Assembly (NCBI GenBank): GCA_038248745.1
Contig: JBBRXC010000059.1
Coordinates: 1-9,611 of the forward strand
Direction: 5' to 3'
DNA length: 9,611 nucleotides
DNA from: JAENWH01 sp038248745
GTDB lineage: Bacteria; Bacillota; Clostridia; Peptostreptococcales; Anaerovoracaceae
In this document: one piece after another, positions 6,047 to 9,611 of the stretch
Layout of the letters: each line of letters starts with the position of its first letter
Numbering within the stretch: position 1 is the stretch's first letter
Position numbers and translations under genes: made by a program
The notes under the pieces: model-generated
Database searches by the model: none
Seen by the model: only the letters and a program-made list of their open reading frames with translations
Told to the model about the DNA's origin: nothing

Positions 6047-7891
6047 TTAGTCATCCTTTCTATTCTGGAAAAAAACTTCATACCATAATATAAACGTATA
6101 AACTGCCCAAATTCTTCTGGCATGGTTTGTTTTTCCAGCTTTGTGTTCTTCTAGCATATTATTTATCTGAACTGTATTGAAAAATTCAATCGCCACATCA
6201 CCAGAAAAAGCGGTTTTGAGGGTATTATAATAAAGATCTTCCCTCAGCCAATCGGGAAGAGGTAGAGGGAACGCCATTTTTTTTCTGTTTGCGCTCACTT
6301 CGTTCATGCAGCTTCTTGCTGCTTTTCTTAGAGCCAACTTGGTGTTCTCTTTGCTTACTTTATATTTGACAGGGATTGTTCTTGCAATCTTGAAAATTTC
6401 CTTGTCAAGGAATGGCACCCGTAATTCCAGGGAATGTGCCATGGACATTTTGTCTGCTTTCAGCAGTATTTCCTGAACCATCCAGACATGCATGTCCATG
6501 TACTGCATTTTGGTAATGTCATCTAAATTCTTTACCTTATCATAAAAAGGTTTTGTATAGCTTTGAGGTGTTTTTGAATGGTATTTCTTTGCTAAAAAGG
6601 CATCTCGCTCTTCATATGGAAAAATATTTGAGTTTCCAATGTATCTTTCTTCTATGGTTTGACTGCCACGAATCAAGAAGTTTTTCCCTTTGAATTTGGG
6701 AAGGGTCTTGGCAATAGAAGCGATTCCTTTTCTTAAAAATCCCGGCACAGCTTGATAATTTCTTATTGCTAGAGGTTCTTTATATACATTATAGCCGCCA
6801 AACATTTCGTCGGCACCTTCACCAGAAAGAACCACCTTCAGGTCTTCAGCAGCCCGCTGGGAAACAAAATACAACAGATTTGCACTTGGGTTGGCTAGAG
6901 GTTCATCTAAATGATACTGGACTTTAGAAGCACTCTCCAGATACTCTTCACCGCTGACCAGCTTTAAATAGTTCTCTACCCCAAGTTCATCGGAAACCAA
7001 CTTGGCACCTTCGTCTTCACTGTAGCGTTTGTCTTCGAATCCGATGGTATAAGTCCGAAGCTTCTGAACTTCTGAAAGTTCACTGGCCACATAACTGGAA
7101 TCCACACCACTTGAAAGGAAACAGCCAACCTCTACATCACTTATTTTGTGTGCACTGACACTGTTTTTAAATATTTTTTTGATTTCTTCCACAAAATAAT
7201 CCAACTCATGGGAATTGTCAATGTCGAAGGTGACTTCAAAATATCTTTCTATTTTAATTTCTCCGTTTTGATATTCCATGAAATGACCAGGTTGTAGTTT
7301 ATACACATTTTTGAAAAAAGTATCATAACCAGGGACACAACCGAATGTCATATAGTCGGGAAGTTTATCTTCGTTAAATTCTTTGACGAAATCTGGATGA
7401 GGCAGTAGTCCCTTTATTTCCGATCCATAAAATAATCGGTTATTCATAGGAGCATAATAAAAAGGCTTGATGCCAAAAAAATCACGGGCCGCAAAAAGTT
7501 TTTTCTCTTTTGTATCCCATATGGCAAAAGCAAACATGCCGCGCATTTTGTTTAAAATTCCACTGCCGTATTCCTCATAGCCGTGTAATATTGTTTCTGT
7601 ATCGCCAAGTGTTTTAAAAATATGCCCTTTGTTAATCAATTCTTCTCTGAGTTCCTGATAATTATATATTTCTCCATTAAACGTAATGATTTTAGTCCCA
7701 TCTTCATTTGCCATAGGTTGGACGCTACCCTCAAGGTCAATGATGCTCAGGCGGGCAAAACCCATGGCAATATCTTCATCAACATAGCTTTCCTGAGAAT
7801 CAGGACCTCTGTGTTTTATTTTTTCTATCATCTCTTTAATTAAAATGGCACTGTCGTTTCCACCACCAGTAAATCCTACAAAACCGCACAT
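6047..7891 (-). CDS. asnB: Asparagine synthase (glutamine-hydrolysing), AsnB/AsnO type
   Basis: The product is a 614-residue class II glutamine amidotransferase that makes asparagine from aspartate, glutamine and ATP. Cys2 after the initiator Met (MCGFVGF) is the N-terminal nucleophile of the Ntn glutaminase domain. Glutamine-pocket residues follow: R47 in GFARLSIID, FNGEIYN with N72, and GDTET with D98. The synthetase domain has the ATP pyrophosphatase loop LSSGVDSS at 259-266 and SGEGADEMFGGY. RVPFLDKE is near the C-terminal third. All catalytic motifs appear intact, so the enzyme should be active. Length matches the Bacillus AsnO group. Relatives in Bacillus and Corynebacterium amidate cell-wall diaminopimelate, so a peptidoglycan substrate is possible. 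GGAGGA (7898-7903) sits 6 bases before the ATG. The upstream gap is too short for a T-box leader. A membrane protein gene follows with no gap. Confidence 0.95.
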   Translation of the reverse strand: MCGFVGFTGGGNDSAILIKEMIEKIKHRGPDSQESYVDEDIAMGFARLSIIDLEGSVQPMANEDGTKIITFNGEIYNYQELREELINKGHIFKTLGDTETILHGYEEYGSGILNKMRGMFAFAIWDTKEKKLFAARDFFGIKPFYYAPMNNRLFYGSEIKGLLPHPDFVKEFNEDKLPDYMTFGCVPGYDTFFKNVYKLQPGHFMEYQNGEIKIERYFEVTFDIDNSHELDYFVEEIKKIFKNSVSAHKISDVEVGCFLSSGVDSSYVASELSEVQKLRTYTIGFEDKRYSEDEGAKLVSDELGVENYLKLVSGEEYLESASKVQYHLDEPLANPSANLLYFVSQRAAEDLKVVLSGEGADEMFGGYNVYKEPLAIRNYQAVPGFLRKGIASIAKTLPKFKGKNFLIRGSQTIEERYIGNSNIFPYEERDAFLAKKYHSKTPQSYTKPFYDKVKNLDDITKMQYMDMHVWMVQEILLKADKMSMAHSLELRVPFLDKEIFKIARTIPVKYKVSKENTKLALRKAARSCMNEVSANRKKMAFPLPLPDWLREDLYYNTLKTAFSGDVAIEFFNTVQINNMLEEHKAGKTNHARRIWAVYTFILWYEVFFQNRKDD

Positions 7892-7935
7892 TTGTTATCC
7901 TCCAAAGTTGTTTATATATTATGTAATACTTTATT

Positions 7936-7964
7936 ATTTTACACTTTTTTAATGGTTATGGGAA
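7936..7964 (-). promoter_or_regulatory. Candidate asnB promoter
   Basis: On the - strand, TTCCCA (7964-7959, 4 of 6 to TTGACA) is followed after exactly 17 bases by TAAAAT (7941-7936, 5 of 6 to TATAAT). The start site would be near 7929, giving a leader of about 37 bases before the asnB ATG. The region is very AT-rich, so chance matches are likely and the call is tentative. Confidence 0.35.
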
Positions 7965-7973
7965 GTTAAAATA

Positions 7974-7982
7974 TGATATAAT
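7974..7982 (+). promoter_or_regulatory. Extended -10 promoter of the nfeD-SPFH unit
   Basis: TGATATAAT matches the extended -10 form TGnTATAAT exactly. No good -35 element is seen 17-18 bases upstream (TGGTTA at 7953-7958, 3 of 6). The predicted start near 7989 leaves a leader of only about 14 bases, just enough to hold the AGGAGG ribosome binding site at 7991-7996. Confidence 0.5.
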
Positions 7983-8002
7983 AATAAAAAAGGAGGCGGA
8001 TT

Positions 8003-8458
8003 ATGTTTGATGTTGTGATTACACCAGCTTTGATCTGGATAGTACTGGCAGTAATATTTGCAACCATTGAGTTGGCTACCCAAGGTATTCTGACCATTTG
8101 GTTTGCAGTTGGCGCAGTTGCCGCGGCGATTGGGTCTATGTTTGTATCAAACGTATTTATTCAGTTTGTAATATTTCTCGTGGTTTCAATTGGGTTGCTA
8201 TATTTTACAAGACCCATCGCAGAAAAGTACTTAAAACTGGGGAAGCAAAAGACGAATATGGATTCAATAGTTGGAGAAAAGGCTTTTATTATGGATACTG
8301 TAGCGCCATTTAAAACAGGGCAGGCTAAAATACGCGGTCAGGTCTGGTCATTTGAAGGAATAAACAGCAGTGATCAGTTTGAAATCGGTGAAGAAGTTAT
8401 CGTAGAAAAAATTGAAGGCGTAAGGCTTTTAGTGAAGAAATCGGGGGGAGTATTATGA
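8003..8458 (+). CDS. NfeD family membrane protein
   Basis: A 151-residue short-form NfeD protein without the N-terminal serine-protease-like domain of long NfeD members. The N-terminal half is hydrophobic, with likely membrane segments at about 8-25, 29-48 and 50-68. Next comes a basic stretch and a soluble C-terminal domain (about 85-147) with GEKAFIMDTVAPFKTG, a beta-rich GQVWSFEG and IGEEVIVEKIEGVRLLVKK. That pattern is typical of the NfeD OB-fold. NfeD proteins are encoded beside SPFH/stomatin proteins and are thought to act with them in membrane organisation or quality control; the biochemical role is not settled. AGGAGG at 7991-7996 with a 6-base spacer supports the start. The stop overlaps the next ATG (ATGA, 8455-8458), indicating translational coupling and a shared complex. 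The pair resembles E. coli ybbJ-qmcA. Confidence 0.92.
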   Translation: MFDVVITPALIWIVLAVIFATIELATQGILTIWFAVGAVAAAIGSMFVSNVFIQFVIFLVVSIGLLYFTRPIAEKYLKLGKQKTNMDSIVGEKAFIMDTVAPFKTGQAKIRGQVWSFEGINSSDQFEIGEEVIVEKIEGVRLLVKKSGGVL

Positions 8459-9363
8459 GTTTTCTTATTTCCATTTTTCCTTTATTTATATTAATCATTT
8501 TAATAATAGCCTTAATTGTAACTAATATTAGAATTGTGCCACAGGCAAATGCCTATGTCATTGAGAGGTTGGGTGCATATCATGTCACCTGGAGTGTAGG
8601 ACTTCATTTTAAAATCCCTCTTCTTGATAGAATTGCAAAAAAAGTAAATATGAAGGAACATGTCATTGATTTTCCACCTCAGCCAGTTATTACAAGAGAC
8701 AATGTAACGATGGAAATTGACACGGTCATATATTATCAGATCACAGATCCAAAATTGTTTGCCTACGGTGTTGAAATGCCTATGTCAGCCATAGAAAATC
8801 TTTCGGCAACCACCTTGAGAAATATTATTGGTGATCTTGAACTGGATGAATCCTTGACGAGCAGAGAATTGATTAACACAAAAATAAGACTGGTATTGGA
8901 CGAGGCAACGGATCCATGGGGAATTAAGATTAATAGAGTAGAAGTGAAAAATATTCTTCCGCCTAAAGACATACAAATTGCCATGGAAAAACAGATGAGA
9001 GCTGAAAGAGAACGACGAGAAGCAATCATCAGAGCAGAAGGAGAAAAACGTTCCACAATACTAGTAGCCGAAGGCCATAAAGAGTCGGTGATTTTAGAGG
9101 CTGAAGGGCAGAAACAAAGCGCCATCAGATATGCTGAAGGTCAGGCTGAATCTATTCGACTGATTCAATTGGCAACAGCCGACGGTATTAAAATGTTGAA
9201 TGAGTCCATGCCTACAGAAAAGGTTATTGCGTTGAAAAGTCTTGATGCCTTTGCCGCTGCGGCAGACGGTAAAGCAACAAAAATAATTATCCCTTCAGAT
9301 TTGCAGGGACTTGCCAGTATGGCAACATCAATTTCAGAGATATTAAAAGACAATAAGGAGTAA
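8455..9363 (+). CDS. SPFH/stomatin-like membrane protein (paraslipin, QmcA-like)
   Basis: A 302-residue protein of the stomatin/prohibitin/flotillin/HflK (SPFH) superfamily. An N-terminal hydrophobic segment (about 3-24) anchors it in the membrane. The SPFH domain covers about 25-180, with IVPQANAYVIERLGAYH, VITRDNVTMEIDTVIYYQITDP and EATDPWGIKINRVEVKNILPP, all typical of the paraslipin/QmcA branch. A charged coiled coil follows, with four consecutive 11-residue units each starting AEG (A194, A205, A216, A227). These proteins assemble into large rings or cages that organise membrane domains and modulate membrane proteases; the specific role here is unknown. Gene start: a G-rich site (8443-8450) 4 bases before the ATG, which overlaps the nfeD stop. 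It is the second gene of the nfeD unit, and mtaB follows 8 bases after its stop. Confidence 0.95.
   Translation: MSFLISIFPLFILIILIIALIVTNIRIVPQANAYVIERLGAYHVTWSVGLHFKIPLLDRIAKKVNMKEHVIDFPPQPVITRDNVTMEIDTVIYYQITDPKLFAYGVEMPMSAIENLSATTLRNIIGDLELDESLTSRELINTKIRLVLDEATDPWGIKINRVEVKNILPPKDIQIAMEKQMRAERERREAIIRAEGEKRSTILVAEGHKESVILEAEGQKQSAIRYAEGQAESIRLIQLATADGIKMLNESMPTEKVIALKSLDAFAAAADGKATKIIIPSDLQGLASMATSISEILKDNKE
9034..9165 (+). repeat. Four AEG hendecad repeats in the SPFH coiled coil
   Basis: Residues 194-237 of the SPFH protein form four 11-residue units starting AEGEKRS, AEGHKES, AEGQKQS and AEGQAES, each followed by a hydrophobic four-residue end in the pattern of a hendecad coiled coil. 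The DNA copies differ at many third positions, so this is an old protein-level repeat rather than a recent tandem duplication. Confidence 0.75.
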
Positions 9364-9371
9364 AGCTGTTT

Positions 9372-9611
9372 ATGAAGGTGGCATTTCATACTCTTGGATG
9401 TAAAGTAAATCAATATGAAACAGAAGCCCTTAAAGAGAAGTTTTCTTTAAAGGGCTATTCTGTTGTCGATGAAAAAGAGTTCGCGGATATTTATGTGATT
9501 AACACTTGTACGGTAACAAGTCTGGCTGATAGAAAATCACGCCAGTACATCAGAAAAATGAAAAAGGTGAACCCGGCATCAGTTATGGCAGTAACGGGCT
9601 GCTACGCTCAA
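9372..9611 (+). CDS. mtaB: tRNA threonylcarbamoyladenosine methylthiotransferase MtaB (partial, N-terminal 80 residues)
   Basis: The gene runs off the window; 80 codons are visible with no stop. MtaB (YqeV in Bacillus subtilis) is a radical-SAM iron-sulfur enzyme that adds a methylthio group to t6A at position 37 of tRNAs reading ANN codons. The visible part is the N-terminal methylthiotransferase domain, which holds the auxiliary iron-sulfur cluster. Its three ligand cysteines are in place: C10 in TLGCKVNQYE, C46 in VINTCTVT and C77 in VTGCYAQ. The KVNQYE form after C10 fits MtaB better than MiaB or RimO. The start (ATG 9372) lies 8 bases after the SPFH stop, and the likely ribosome binding site AAGGAG (9355-9360) is in the end of that gene with an 11-base spacer. 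It is probably cotranscribed with nfeD-SPFH here. Confidence 0.93.
   Translation, partial: MKVAFHTLGCKVNQYETEALKEKFSLKGYSVVDEKEFADIYVINTCTVTSLADRKSRQYIRKMKKVNPASVMAVTGCYAQ

Noticed and set aside
7892..8002. T-box or other riboswitch leader upstream of asnB
   Set aside because: Only 111 bases separate asnB from the divergent nfeD gene, with no T-box sequence and no terminator/antiterminator pair; a T-box leader needs about 200 bases or more.
8763..9125. 120-codon - strand open frame inside the SPFH gene
   Set aside because: It is antisense to a clearly conserved gene, with serine-rich low-complexity content and no family resemblance. It is a codon-use shadow.

Overview
The window is an AT-rich stretch from a low-GC Gram-positive bacterium, most likely a clostridial Bacillota. 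Three things point there. The order hrcA-grpE-dnaK-dnaJ-prmA-rsmE is the one known from Bacillota. DnaK lacks the roughly 20-25-residue ATPase-domain insertion typical of proteobacterial DnaK. Nearly every gene has a strong AGGAGG-type ribosome binding site. No genus can be named from the sequence alone.

Layout, left to right. (1) Positions 1-5622, + strand: the end of hrcA, then grpE, dnaK, dnaJ, prmA and rsmE. This is the heat-shock chaperone operon followed by two modification enzymes of the translation apparatus. An extended -10 promoter and a CIRCE-like inverted repeat lie between dnaK and dnaJ. A terminator-like hairpin overlaps the dnaJ stop codon. (2) Positions 5656-5692: a strong two-way terminator separates the convergent transcription units. 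(3) Positions 5705-7891, - strand: asnB (glutamine-hydrolysing asparagine synthetase family) followed, with no gap, by a small four-helix membrane protein of unknown function. (4) A 111-bp divergent intergenic region with back-to-back promoter candidates. (5) Positions 8003-9363, + strand: an nfeD/SPFH membrane-protein pair joined by a 4-bp ATGA overlap. (6) Positions 9372-9611: the first 80 codons of mtaB, a tRNA methylthiotransferase, cut by the window edge.

How the genes fit together. HrcA represses the chaperone operon. GrpE, DnaK and DnaJ form the Hsp70 cycle. PrmA methylates ribosomal protein L11, RsmE methylates 16S rRNA, and MtaB modifies tRNA, so the backbone links protein folding with upkeep of the translation machinery. 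In Bacillus subtilis the homologues of rsmE and mtaB (yqeU, yqeV) are adjacent. Here about 3.7 kb carrying two unrelated units (asnB plus a membrane protein, and nfeD plus SPFH) sits between them, and this is the main structural oddity of the window.

Every long coding region belongs to a recognised family except the 113-residue membrane protein. I found no CRISPR array, mobile element, tRNA or rRNA, and no clear sign of a wholly new system. The items most worth checking are the dnaK-dnaJ regulatory element, the asnB-linked membrane protein, and the interruption of the rsmE-mtaB pair.
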